Of a stretch of 64,000 nucleotides of DNA, positions 36,301 through 48,210 are shown one piece after another. Under the pieces are notes generated by a model that saw only the letters and a list, made by a program, of their open reading frames with translations, did no database searches and was not told the DNA's origin. Origin of the DNA: Paramecium pentaurelia. Lineage: Eukaryota; Ciliophora; Oligohymenophorea; Peniculida; Parameciidae. The translations under genes and the position numbers were made by a program. The stretch covers positions 62,001 through 126,000 of the forward strand of contig CAJJDO010000074.1 of assembly GCA_905183005.1 (NCBI GenBank), given 5' to 3'. Within the stretch, counting starts at the first letter, position 1. Every line of letters begins with the position of its first letter.

Positions 36301-38121
36301 ACTTCCTACAAGTGTTATTTCTCAAGCTTAATGGGTTGAAGAAGAGATTGATGTTGAAAATGATGCATAGAAATTCTTAGATGAAAATGGAGAATAATTA
36401 GATGAATCAAAATAAGACATTAGAAAAGTAGTAGATTTAGAAGCATAAGAGTCTGGAAAGGTTGAAGTTTGGATAGATAAAGAATCTGGTCCATATTCAT
36501 TATTAATGACTAAAGTTGATATTGGAAATGGTATTTATTCAGAAAATGTATTTTATAAGATGCAAATCTTACATGAAATTAATAGAAATGTTTTTATACT
36601 CTTTACTAAATGGGGAAGGATTGGTACACATGGATAACATTAATTAACACCATTTGAAAATGCAGAAGAAGCAATTAAAGAATTTAATAAGATATTTCAT
36701 AATAAAACAGGAGGAAATGATTGGAGAAGAGTATAAACTGGAGAAGATACTTTTGTAAAAAAACCAGGAAAATATTAATTAATACATTTCAAAAATGTTA
36801 AAAATTATAAGACTTTACTTGTTCCATTTGATTTTAGTAAGAAAAGTCCTTATTAATAATGTAATTTAGATAAAGCAATCAAAAGATTTATGTTATAATT
36901 TGTATAAGTTAAATTGTACAATAAAGATTTATAATAATTCCATATTGATTTGGATACTATGCCTATTGAAAGATTAGATAGAAAATAATTGGAAGCAGCT
37001 AAAGCTATTTTAAATGAATTAACAGATTGTGTAGAAGATTTATAAAAACTAAGAAAATAGGGAGATCTTGATATTAAAAAGATTTAAAACATTTTTACTG
37101 AAATTTGTGATAAATCAAGTAGATTTTATGAATTAGTTCCAGTAACAGAATTAAGAACAGAACCTATTCCTCCTTTGGATTCAGTAGAGGCAATAAATTA
37201 AAAGTTGCTTTTAATAGAAACTTTACTTAATTTTGAAATCACATCTAAAATTTTATTAGGTGCTCATCTTATGAAATAAACTATTAATCCATTGACTTAT
37301 TGTTTTAATGCATTAAATGTTAGAGTAGTTACTTTACCAAAAGAACATCCTGAGTATAAATTGATAGTTCAATATATAAATTCATCTCATGAAGGAAAGA
37401 TTTCAAATATATTTGCAGTTGAAAGAAGAGGAGAAGCTGAAAGATTTGAACATAATAAATAACATAATAGAATGCTTTTATGGCATGGATCTAAAATTTC
37501 AAATTTTATGGGTATTCTAGCATAAGGACTTAGAGGTATATATTATATTTAATATATTTAGTGGCACCTCCTTGGGCTTTTAATTCTGGGGCTATGTTTG
37601 GGAAAGGTATTTATTTTGCTGATACATTTGAAAAGTCATATGGTTATACTGAAGATTGGTCTCTCTATTACAACCAGTATAATGGACTTTTCTAATAAGA
37701 TGATTATTATAATAGATAACAAAAAAATACTAAGAAGGATGAATAAGATGAAATTCAAAGATATAGATACATGTTATTATGTGAAGTTGCTGTTGGTAAA
37801 TCAATGAATCTGTATAATCCTGAATACATTTCTAAATTAGATAGTAATTTTAAATATAAATATTTTTTAGAACAATATTAATCAGTAAAAGGATGTGGAA
37901 GAAGAGGACCTGATTATAATTAATCAGTTATTTTATCAAATGGATGTAAAGTACCTGTTGGAGAATGCATTGAATATCCATTACCAAGAATGAAGGATAA
38001 GAATAGAAATGTAGTTCGTTATCATCTTGAGCATAATGAATATATTGTTTATGATGAAACAAAGGTTAAGGTTAGATATATGGTTTAACTGGACACAAAA
38101 GATACAATAGATGAATATTGA
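30347..38121 (+). CDS. Giant ankyrin-WGR-PARP with embedded histone H3 tail-like sequences
   Basis: 2582 residues, a single 26-nt intron near 37540. N-terminal 400 residues: Lys/Gln/Glu-rich. From about residue 360 to 2000: many ankyrin repeats ([24 protein letters not shown] type) in two blocks, split by a long Asp/Glu run at 33560-33790. WGR domain near residue 2040-2140 ([12 protein letters not shown]), regulatory helices, then the PARP fold with the H-Y-E triad: [15 protein letters not shown] and [16 protein letters not shown]. It should therefore make poly(ADP-ribose). Two ART-tail sequences occur at residues 445 and 1612; the latter copies the histone H3 N-terminus with K9 as Met. Nuclear role in damage response or chromatin is inferred. 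Confidence 0.95.
31679..31720 (+). other. ART-type tail, weak H3-like motif in PARP
   Basis: In the PARP frame this reads [18 protein letters not shown]. It shares A-R-T then a basic residue, and a later Gly-Gly, with the stronger copy at 35180. Both follow a Tyr-Gly and both precede an ankyrin block. Confidence 0.55.
33560..33795 (+). repeat. GATGAA repeat coding an acidic run
   Basis: A purine-rich tract of GAT, GAA, AAT and GAG codons inside the PARP gene encodes about 75 mostly Asp/Glu residues. Likely length-variable; separates the two ankyrin blocks. Confidence 0.9.
35180..35256 (+). other. Histone H3 N-terminal tail mimic with K9-to-M
   Basis: In the PARP frame: ARTKQTARM, then [13 protein letters not shown]. 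Compared with the H3 tail, residues 1-8, 12-18 and 20-22 are identical. Differences are K9 to M, S10 to C, T11 to Y, Q19 to A and K23 to T. K4, K14 and K18 are kept. The segment sits between an acidic stretch (residues just before) and an ankyrin block. Confidence 0.92.
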
Positions 38122-38428
38122 GATGTTATTTATGTTAGATTATGCTTTATGATTTTGATATTCAAAATCTTAAAGCTAAAATATTATTTTTAATTATTAT
38201 TCTATAGATGAAAAATTTATAAATTTTGTACAAATTCTTTTAAATATTTCATATATTTGATCATATCTTAATACTAATATTAGATTAATTATTTCTTAGA
38301 ATATATATAATAATAAAATATTCATATATATAAATTTATAGAATCATATATATATATATTGTTGAAATATATATGATTAACATTATAAAGAGTAATTATA
38401 TAATGATTATAATTAATATTAATATTAA
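38122..38428. other. Convergent intergenic region
   Basis: 307 bp between the PARP and DNAJB13-like 3' ends, with short TA runs near 38348 and 38368. No gene seen. Confidence 0.45.
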
Positions 38429-39565
38429 TCATTATTAACCTTCTAATAAAATATCTTTGATTCTATTTTTTTAACTTTCTGTTAGATCTTCTGGGAATTG
38501 AATATCAAATCTAATGTACAAATTTCCAAATGTATATGGTTTACCAAAATCCTTAAATTAATTAAATTTTATACTTTCACTTCATCCTATTAAAAAACAG
38601 GCATTCCTTCATTTTCAATCATTTTTACATATTTAGGACTATGATTATTATTAATAAACATACCTTATTATTTAATCAACTGGTACTTATAATTTTCTAT
38701 TGTCTAATGTTACAATCTATATAGGATCTGCAGCAATTGCATTAGCCAAATTAACTTTTGCTATATACAATAGATCATTTCCTTTTCTTTTAAAAGTAGG
38801 ATGTGGATTTTCTTTGATTAAGAAAATTAAATCAGAAGATTTAAATCCTGCAGCTTCATTACCTAATTCTTTATATACTATCTTTTATCCAGTTTCAATA
38901 CCACGATCAATTTTAATTTCTCTAAGAGATATCAAATTAGAAATAAATACTTAGTTTCTGTAATTTAACGAGTTGTGATTCCATCTTTATTAAGTACTTA
39001 TCTTTAATATGATACTGTTTTTGCACAACCATTATATAATTCATGTAAAGTACACTCAACTTAGATTTCAAGATCTTAAGGTCCTGGAATTCCTGGGAAA
39101 TTCTATCCTCCAAATGCATGACTAAAAAGAGTGCCATGATTTTCTGATCCATTTGTATCTAAATGATTGAATATTAATAAATACCTATAAGTTAAGCAAA
39201 TGGATTAGATGTACCAAAAAACTTTTCAAATATTTCTTCAGGATTACCTGCAAAACTGTAACCGCCCTTAAGGTCTAAGTTAATCAATTAATTATTTACT
39301 TCCATTAGCAAAGAAACCTTCCTTCAACTTCTCTTCACCATACTTATCATAGAATGTCCTTTTAATAGCTAAATTTGTTAAAAATATTATTACGATCAGA
39401 TAATACTTCATAGGCTTCTGAAATTAAACAAAAATGATGATAAGTTGTATTATGATCTAACTTACTTAACTTTGGATGCCATTTTAAAGAAAGTTTATTG
39501 TAAGCTTTGGCAACTTCTGAGGCTGATGCATCACGATTAATTTCTAAAATCTTGTAATAATCCAT
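38429..39565 (-). CDS. DNAJB13-like radial spoke Hsp40
   Basis: 327 residues, six introns (25, 25, 26, 29, 25, 23 nt). J-domain MDYYKILEINRDASASEVAKA, then KWHPKLSK where the HPD motif is HPK, and EAYEVLSDPIKRTFYDKYGEE. Substrate-binding part: LEIQVECTLHELYNGC, GQKIVYKELGNE, SDLIFLIKENPHPTFKR and a C-terminal IRFDIQFPEDLT. The pattern follows human DNAJB13 (HPLK in place of HPD, GKPEKVFHEFFGG near NPEEIFEKFFG), a radial-spoke neck protein. It should act as an axonemal dimeric scaffold rather than as an Hsp70 co-chaperone. Confidence 0.88.
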
Positions 39566-39837
39566 TTTAATAATAAAAATAATTGATTAAATATGTTAAT
39601 AAATTATTTAATATTTTAAATATGAAATAATTATACTATATATATATCTATTATAGAGAAATATTAAGTGGGTTGTTGTTTATTAATAATTATTAAAACA
39701 ATTTATTATTTTTAATGAGATAATATATATATATATATTTATTTTATGTTAATAATTATTTTTAATTCCAATATTATAATATTTAAAGGGAACTGTTTTA
39801 TATTCTAAATATGTAGTTAATTAATTGATAATTATAA

Positions 39838-40734
39838 TCAAAAGATTAATGATTTTCTATTTTAGCCATTAGATTCTTTAATAGCCCTAAAGGTAACTCT
39901 CTTTTTTGTTGGAGATATATTTTTATTTGTTTGAATCCATTTAAGGATTTCAGCTTTTGGATCAAATTTACATTTTGCTTATGGTAACTCTAATTTTGGT
40001 AGTTTTTACTTTAAGAACAAGATCTTACCATCCTTCAAGAACATTTTTCCATTACTTAAAGGAATTTCACTACTACAAGTTTTATGTTTTTTAGGAGGTG
40101 AATCTGATAAAATAACAATTGGTTATTGACTAAGTCTTTTGGTTAAAATAGGTGAGTCTGATTTCAATGTGATTACTTTCTTCTGTTTGAAGATGAACTT
40201 TTCAATATTTTCTGAATTTTCAGTGATACAAACTTAAGAAAGTGATCTCATTAATTTATAAAATAATTATATTATCATTATTAGAATAATTATAAGTACT
40301 TCAAATAATATTACAATGTAGAAGGTATCTCTTAAACATTCATCAACCATGCAAATATTAATGATATCAAAATCATTATTACCAAAAATTTAACTAAATT
40401 CATTAACATATTATAAGTGAACTTTCTATTTATTAATTTAAATTCTTTACGCTGCTAAATACATCACTGATATTATTAATGCAGTTGTCATCATTAATGA
40501 ACTCCAAATTAATACAGTTATCCATTATGGAGGTAATTCTTTAATTATTGGAATCAACATCATTCTTGCTTCATTAATAATTGGTATGACAGACAAATCT
40601 GATAAAATTGTTATTACATGTGATGGACATTGTTAATGATAATCTTGATCTAAACATATGAATAGAGATCCTATTGTACTAAGACCCAAAAGTCCTAAAT
40701 ATATTATTAAAGTATTCTTTAGAATTGTAATCAT
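39838..40734 (-). CDS. Three-TM membrane protein, unknown
   Basis: 298 residues, one exon. Three hydrophobic helices: TLIIYLGLLGLSTIGSLFIC near the start, WITVLIWSSLMMTTALIISV in the middle and FYIVILFEVLIIILIMIIQL. After the third helix comes a 130-residue basic tail ending KRVTFRAIKESNGQNRKSLIF, likely cytosolic. No family recognised. The start codon is 26 bp from that of the MORN gene on the other strand. Confidence 0.68.
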
Positions 40735-40760
40735 TATTATTAAATATTCGTTAATTTTGA
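40735..40760. promoter_or_regulatory. 26-bp bidirectional promoter
   Basis: Only 26 bp separate the divergent start codons of the three-TM protein and the pseudokinase-MORN protein. The spacer is almost pure A/T with one central cg. Confidence 0.5.
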
Positions 40761-42696
40761 ATGGGAAATAATAATAGCTAAGAATCCACTAAGTTAGCCT
40801 AGTTGTATTCCGAATATCAACCAACCAAAACAAGAGATGAATGTATTTTAATCAATCAATTTAGAATTTGGTGATTGTACAGTCCTAGTTAATAAATCAA
40901 ATTCTAAAATCAAACTTATTTTAAAAGAATACACATACACTGATGAAACCCTTTTTAAGAAAAGTAAAAAGTAATTCGAAAATAAACAATAATTAACTCA
41001 AAATTAATATATTCTTAAAATTCTTGACATCTATACTACTTAAGATTAATAAGTGTGTAGTCAATTTTTTAAAATATACTTATTGATAGAACATCCTACT
41101 TCTTAATTATCTGCAACATAATTGGCTTCATAAGATTATTGGGCGGTTTTGTTTGCATATGTTAGAGCATTAGAAGACTTATAAAATAAATCTATTTAAC
41201 ATGAACATATATCATCAAAAACCTTATACTTACCTCCTAAAATATGTGATCCTTCACTTTATGAATAATCCACAAATTTTTAATAGCTCTTTCAAAATAA
41301 TAAAATTAATGATATATATCTATCACCTTAATAAACTATGGCTTTAAGATAAAAAGAATTTCAACCTCTACATAATCCATATAAGAGTGATGTATTTATA
41401 CTTGGTATGTGTATGTTATAAAGTATCTTAAGAACACCTATGAATGATTGTTATAAACAATTATATTTAGTAGAAGAAGTACTTTTAACAAAATTACATC
41501 AATTAAATACTCTTGTATAACCATAATTATTTGAAGTAATTCAATCTATGTTATCAATCTAAGAAATCTAAAGACCTGATTTTATTATCTTATCAAAATT
41601 ATTAGATTAAAAATATTAAGAATCTACATCTATTACTAATTTTAAATATTAACTTAGATCATTTAATTCATAAGATCAATAATAAAGTAATATATAATAA
41701 AATTCTTAACATTAATCTAATGTTCAATATTAATAACAAACTCTTCCCATTATGAAATAAATCAAAAGTTCTAAATCTAATGTTAAGAAACCATCTCTAA
41801 GAGATATTATTACAGAATAATCAAATACAAATTCTACTATGGCTAGTAGAATGAAGGAAGATATAGTTCAACCTAATCTACCTGATAATTCTGATTTTGT
41901 TTAATAAATTGTTTACTCTTAATTTATTTCAAAACCTTCAAAAATTGATGAAAATATAGATAATAATGAAAATGATGAAAATTTTACTAATAGATCCTAA
42001 AATTTGCCATTACAAGATCATACTGATTAGCATGTTAATAAAAATTTTTAATTAAAGCTTAGTAATATTAATGTCAAAGAATCTCAATAATAATTTTCAA
42101 TCCCTTTTGATCTACCTTAATAATAACCATAACCACATATTTCTGGATTTTCTTCTTAAGGAGAAATTTTTGTAAATGAATAATACTAAGATGGTTCTAA
42201 ATATAATGGATATAAATTCAATGGGATGAGACATGGATAGGGTATCTTTTATTACAAAGATGGAGGATATTATGATGGAAATTGGTAGTTCAATCATATG
42301 CATGGATATGGTATTTATATTATTTATTATAAATCATAGGTACTCTTTATTATTCAAATGGTAATCCTGCTTATAAAGGATCATGGAATTAAGACAAATT
42401 TTAAGGTTATGGAGTATTGTATAATGAAATGGCATCCTAATTAAATGAGCCATTTAATTATCAAGATTTTGATCATATTGAAGAGTAATTCTATACTTTA
42501 ATGTAGCTTTTGGACAAAATATGAAGGAGAGTTTAATGAAGATAACAAAGAAGGACAAGGTACTCTTTATTTGTCAAATGGTGAAAAGTTTTGTGGACAA
42601 TTTTTTAATGATTATATAAATGGATTTGGTATATTTCATACAAAGAATTAAAAGATTGTAGAAGGAAGATGGGTCAATAATAAATTAATTAAGTGA
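40761..42696 (+). CDS. Pseudokinase with C-terminal MORN repeats
   Basis: 620 residues, three introns (22, 29, 22 nt). MGNNNSQES at the start is a possible myristoylation site (MG). Residues 30-290 keep a kinase outline: KLILKEYTY as the Lys strand, HEHISSKTLYLPP where HRDLKPEN should be, and NPYKSDVFILGMCMLQ as subdomain IX; no HRD or DFG, so inactive. A Gln/Ser/Asn linker follows. From about residue 460 there are about five MORN repeats (YNGYKFNGMRHGQGIF, YYDGNWQFNHMHGYGTL, YEGEFNEDNKEGQGTL). MORN repeats often bind membranes or axonemal partners. Confidence 0.82.
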
Positions 42697-42783
42697 TTAT
42701 TTTAATAATAATTTTTATATTATTTCATTAAATTTTATTTACTTTATAAACTTTAAGAAAATTTTATTAAATTTGTTTGTAAA

Positions 42784-43116
42784 TCAATTGAGTTTTGTGA
42801 TTATTTCTCCAATCTTATTTTATTCATTTTGATATAATTAAGTATCATATTATCTCCCTTGCATCATTGTAAGCATTCTTACAGGGCAACTTCTATGTTT
42901 ATCTAATACTTTTAACATGTTCTATATCGATTATAAATTTCCATCATTTAAATTTTGATTTTACGATTCCATTTAATTAAAGTTCCCAGAACTATTTTTA
43001 TCAAATTCATATTATTAATTTTAGATTTAAGAATGGCAATTGTTATCATCTTATATTGGTAGTAGTTCTTCTTGTTTTACAAATAAATTTTTAACTTTTT
43101 AAGCGAGTCCTCCCAT
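42784..43116 (-). CDS. Small unknown protein
   Basis: 110 residues, single exon, starting MGGLAQKVKNLF. MGG could be myristoylated. Gln/Asn-rich with RSCPVRMLTMM near residue 80. It lies between the MORN gene 3' end and the PHD gene 3' end. No family recognised. Confidence 0.55.
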
Positions 43117-43328
43117 TTTATCAATATATTAATAATTTAAATATAATTATTATTATGTAAATATAATTATTAATGGTTTTTATAGGATTTTAAAATTCTA
43201 TTATATTGACAGGTGTAGATACTAAATATAAAATGTTATTTATGAAATAATACAATTAATTTAAATATTAAATATTGGTAAAGAATACTTATTAGATTAT
43301 GTTTTAAAAGAATAGTTTATAGCTTTCT

Positions 43329-46019
43329 TCATCCAATATTTAATATTTTAAAATGAAAATACTACTCACATCTGTTGGGTTGGTGTACCATTTTAATTAA
43401 TAAATTATTATAAATTGTCATTTCTTGATATGGGTAACTTGAGCGAGAGATATCTTAAGTGTTTTCTTAAATACCTTACCTATAACCTTTAGTTTTTTTG
43501 AATTCCTCTTTGAATACTTCTTCCCCTCCACATTTGGCAGTTTACTCATAATTCAATGCAAATCTTCTAATAAAATAATACTTATAAATAATACCTGTAG
43601 TAAGTCTACTAGATGAGATCTTACAATGTTTTATTACAATGTAAGACACATTTGATATGCACATTTAATTAAGCAAACCTTAATTCTTTGCAACATTGTT
43701 CAAGATCCTCACTTTCGATGTCAATTGTTAAACCATGTAAATAAGCACAGATGGGATGAAAGGCATGTTTACATGGTATAGTTTCACCACCAGAACATAA
43801 AAACCGAAATCCTGAAATTGAAATGATATTTTAAACCTTTAGAATCTCCGCAAACAGCACATTATGGAGTACTTGATTCATTATCTTTGCAAAATTATTT
43901 AATATCATTTTTTCTATTTCTAACATCATAAGCACCATCTGATAATATAACTTAATTAGTTAAAAGTAAACAAGAAACATGATAAAAATAGTTTCTAATA
44001 TACTTTTATGGTAATCCTAATTTTTTGCATATTCTACATTTTGCAGCACCTTATAATTATAATAGATATACCTCTTCTGAATTAATACACTTTTGAAGAT
44101 TCATAAGAACATGCATCACAAATAACATCATCTTCATCTAGAGATCCAGTCAAACCATAACAATTCTTATGAAAGGAAGTTGAACATTTTCCACAATAGA
44201 TAACTGGATTGAAATCTGTATAATGATAATCAAAACAGATTTTGCAATCAGTATCTAAAGGTTAAGTATTTTCTTTAGAATGTATTTTCTTTTTCTTTTA
44301 TTAAGCTTTTTAAGATGATTGGGATGTTAATGTTAATTAGCAAGGAAAAAAAGAATTTAAAACATCTTGATTTTTATCTTTATATCCATTTATAAAGGCT
44401 TTGACTATTTAAGACCACTTCAATAAATCTATAAGTAATTGCTATTAAGTATTTAGTATTTTAAAATTGTAATCGTTAATCTAAGAATTGATTTAGTCTC
44501 TAAATTGATTGTTTTATTAAACAATAGAGATTAGTTCTTTATTCAAGATATGATAAACAATATCGAATTATTAGATTGTATCACTTTCAATATCTAATTG
44601 AGATTCCAATTTAGAATTAACTTCTTTAATTTTTTATTCTAATTCAAAACAATCCTAATATTCTTATTTAGTTAATTCACAACCTTCTAAATAAATTAGA
44701 TCTTTGCCAACTATTTCTTTATCAGAATATGTAGGAATATCAACTGTTTCTTATAAATATCTATACAATTGTATGTTAGTCCTCAATAGTCCTTTTGGTG
44801 TTGCTTTGCCTACATGCTCAGTAAAACTATATCGAATGAAACTAAAAGATTTTTACAATTAGTGTACTAATACTGAGCTTTTGAACATCTTATTAAAACA
44901 TTTATGCTTCCTCTACATTGAAATCTCAACTATATAATTGGCTCTAATAATAATAATAAGTATAAGTATCAATACCAATATTCATTTAATCAGCATAATT
45001 AAGTAAATCTTCATCTATACCTTAATTAGACCATTCAAAAGGATTCTAGAATTCTTCAACTTTTGTATTTAATAATTTCTCTTCTCCTTTAAAGTAGATT
45101 TCTTCAATTTTTTCCCACCATTTAAAAATAGATTAATCTCGCTTATTTTCTCTTTCTGTATATGGAAATTCTGGATCTTCAATAAATGGTCTTTATGTTT
45201 AAGGATAAATTTTTTATTTTTCAACCTCCTTCTATTAAATAATTGGTTAAGGAATAGGTTAAGGAATTGGTAAATATTCAATATATGATTCCTCTTTTTC
45301 TAATATAGGACCTTATGTTAAAATTTTGACTTCTCTTATCATACAATCAGTAATCTTGCTTTCTGGTATAATTAATAAACTGCCTTTTTCAGGAAGAGAA
45401 TGATTTTTATGTTATGATTTTGATGATTTTGAACTTTGACTATCACTAAATCTACATTAACTACTGGATCGTCTTTTTGTTTTCTTATAAGATCTCGACC
45501 TTGATCGAGAATGTTTCTTCTTATGCTTTTTTTTATGTTTGCTCTTCTAAATTTAGCCAGGTTCTTATTCCTAATTTAATAGATGTTCATTAAAAATAGA
45601 TTCAACATACTCATCCAAATTATTTGTTTTAGTTAAATTAAGAGAATGCTCATGACAATAAACATCTAATTTTGGATAATGATTCCTTGAATTTTTGTTT
45701 ACTTATATTACAGGATTATTTAAGCACTCTAAATGAAATTTATTTCTACATGAACTGGATTACATAATTAAAGTTTATACCTATGTGCACATCTCACCAC
45801 TTATTACTTACTTCGTTTATTACATATTGAACAATGTCTTCGGTAATCACTATAATATAATCCTTCATTCACAGCAACTCGATGATTCCAATCAGAACGA
45901 AATAAAAGTAGACACATCTTATGAATGTATTTGTTAGGATATCTTGATCTAAAATCAGGCAACAACTTCTATAAACCATCTTATCTTTTCCCACAAACTA
46001 CACAATTTTCGTATGCCAT
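43329..46019 (-). CDS. Chromatin protein with N-terminal ePHD and C-terminal PHD-ePHD
   Basis: 841 residues, six introns (26, 32, 32, 22, 25, 28 nt). Residues 1-150 form an extended PHD: ENCVVCGKRQ, HKMCLLLF, CSICNKRS, CRNKFHLEC and VYCHEHS. A Lys/Arg/Ser region follows (KKHSRSRSRSYKK). The C-terminal third has a PHD finger (CKICFDYHYTDFNPVIYCGKC, HKNCYG, CDACSYE) directly joined to a second ePHD (CRICKKLGLPQK, HVSCLLL, CAVCGDSKG, HAFHPICA, HIKCVLHC). PHD-ePHD pairs occur in BRPF, JADE and AF10/AF17, where they read H3 tails. No HAT or bromodomain is present here. Head-to-head with the next gene, 15 bp apart. Confidence 0.85.
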
Positions 46020-46034
46020 TTTTATTTTATTTTC
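46020..46034. promoter_or_regulatory. 15-bp bidirectional promoter
   Basis: The start codons of the ePHD gene (minus) and the unknown gene at 46035 (plus) are separated by 15 bp of T-rich sequence (ttttattttattttc). Regulatory signals must overlap coding sequence on at least one side. Confidence 0.55.
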
Positions 46035-46919
46035 ATGAATAATTACTTCCAACAAAAGAAAAGAACTGTCTCTCTCTCAAATCCAAAAACAATAAAAAAA
46101 CATAATGCCATACTTAACAACTCTTTTAATGATCGTCAACAACACTTTATTCAATCACTTGATCCTGTCTTTGCTAATTGTAATCTTACCTATCTTTATA
46201 TAAGGCTTACTTAATGGACTTTATCCAATCTCCAAATTACCAAAAGATAATACCAAACCCATTACTCTTTCTAAGTTTTACTCCTTATACTAAATAGATT
46301 TCTCACCAACAACCAAAGAATCTAATATATTGTTGATGATTTCTCACAATCCCATTTGCCTAGAGAATAATACACTGAAGGTCCTAAAATTAAATTAAGA
46401 GAAAGAGTTCAATTATTAGAAGGACCTTAATGGTCTTATGAAAACAGGCCCAAGTTAAGAAAAGATCAAGTTGACTAAGCAAATTAATATAATAAAAGTA
46501 TAATAGACGATACCGCTAAAGATATGACTATGGTCTATTTTCCATAATGGAAAACACATTCTAAAGACAAATGGAAGACTGAAAGAGGATTTCTCACTAC
46601 TGTTTATCCAAAACCTGCAGAACCTCAAAATTATAAAGATGTTTATATTGAAGGTTTTGAAGTATTAGGAGATTTCTCTAGAAAATTTCAAAAAGATGAA
46701 CTCAATCCCAAACATTTTAAATGCACAATTAAATCTACACGTGAACCTATCCCATCTATATCAATAAGAAAGTACATTTAAGATAGTGTTTACAATAAAT
46801 TATTTCACTAAAATTCAAACCCTTCTGATTTTACTACTAATACTAGATATCCTAAAATTTATAATAAATCTATAAGACAAGAAATCTTTACCATAACTAA
46901 AAAAGTAGATTAGAGATGA
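46035..46919 (+). CDS. Unknown protein
   Basis: 278 residues, two introns (25 and 23 nt). Begins MNNYFQQKKRTVSLSNPKTI and includes MVYFPQWKTHSKDKWKTERG and YIEGFEVLGDFSRKFQKDEL. Basic and Tyr/Pro-rich toward the end (TNTRYPKIYNKSIRQ). No membrane segment. I do not recognise a family; the repeated short W/Y-Pro phrases recall ciliary microtubule inner proteins, a guess only. Confidence 0.62.
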
Positions 46920-47825
46920 ATCATTAATAACTTAAATATTGTTTTTTTTATTTCATATATATCTGGACTTTCTAAATATTTCTAAATATAGTTTAGAGCT
47001 TAAAACAGTGATTTTTATATGCCAATTACTTATTAATCATTTTGCTTAATCTTATTGATAATTTATATAAATTTTACTTAAAATATATTATTTAATATTA
47101 AATATTTTATATTTCTTGATGTGCGTGTTAGAAAATTAAACAAATAATTAGAAAACTTAGTAATTAAAATAGGAAGAAATCTAATTACTCATATAAAATT
47201 TAACTAATATCAATATAGAAATTGCTATTAAAAAATAAAAAAATAAATCACAATTGAATAAAAAGTCAAAATAACTTTTATGAATGATTAATATAATATA
47301 GCACTATAATAGAATGCAATCTTTGATATTTCTAATTAATTCAATTAAATTATATTTTTTATTATAATTAAAACTGATCGAATTTATAACATTTTTAGGT
47401 GATACGAGTTAAAATCATTGAAATTACCCTATATTTTATAAAAATAGTGATTATTTTTTCTTTTATTGTAAGAATTATAAATAAAATATTTTTTTAATAA
47501 ATTATATATTATTTAATTTCTTAATCACTCATAAAAAAGATATATAAATTTAAATGGCAAAGTACAAGACTTTTGAGACAAATTAATTTGTGAAATTTTA
47601 AATTTGTTATTTAATCTTTAATAAGTTGATAAATGAGTAAAGAATAATAATCTATAGAAGCTTTATACAATACTTCAATCAATAAGAGAGAATTCTAAAT
47701 AACTATAATAAATTTAATTTTAAACCGAACTTTATTAAATTAATTTGCAAATTATAATTAATCTTTATATATTTATTATTTATGTAAAAATTTAAATTTT
47801 GTTTTCAATTATTTGTCTTTGGTTT
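46920..47825. other. Long intergenic region
   Basis: 906 bp, the longest spacer here. AT-rich throughout; no gene, RNA or repeat unit seen. Confidence 0.45.
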
Positions 47826-48182
47826 ATGGATTAAATGAATGCTGCTAGAATTTAAAAGCTTTGTTCTAGACAACCTTCATTTTTATTCAATTACAATTAT
47901 AATGAATTAGTTAAAAATAGTTAATATTTAAAACGTTTTATATTTTATCAAAATATTAAAATTATATCACTTTTTCAATGCTTCAATCCTTATATCAAAA
48001 GAATCAGCTTGTCTAGTACAATTATATTAATGTAAAATTTGATGGTTGTTAGGAACAGTTTAAGACAGAATATGTGTATATTATTTTATTTTGATTTTTA
48101 TTAAAGTAAATCCTCTTTAGTCATTATTTCACATTCTTAAAGATTTAATTTGGATTTATATATTAGATTATTGCTTTCTTGA
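47826..48182 (+). CDS. Doubtful open frame, possible 5' exon or remnant
   Basis: 118 codons open in ciliate code (MDQMNAARIQKLCSRQPSF to LYIRLLLS). It ends 28 bp before the kinase start at 48211. The composition is Ile/Leu/Phe-rich and could arise by chance in AT-rich DNA when only TGA stops translation. It might instead contain extra 5' exons of the kinase gene. Confidence 0.25.
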
Positions 48183-48210
48183 TTCTTATAATTTATATTT
48201 TTTAATAAGA

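Noticed and set aside
44900..45000. An 18-nt intron in the ePHD gene
   Set aside because: Two ordinary 32-nt introns give a better frame and a protein more like the family, and make the total divisible by three.
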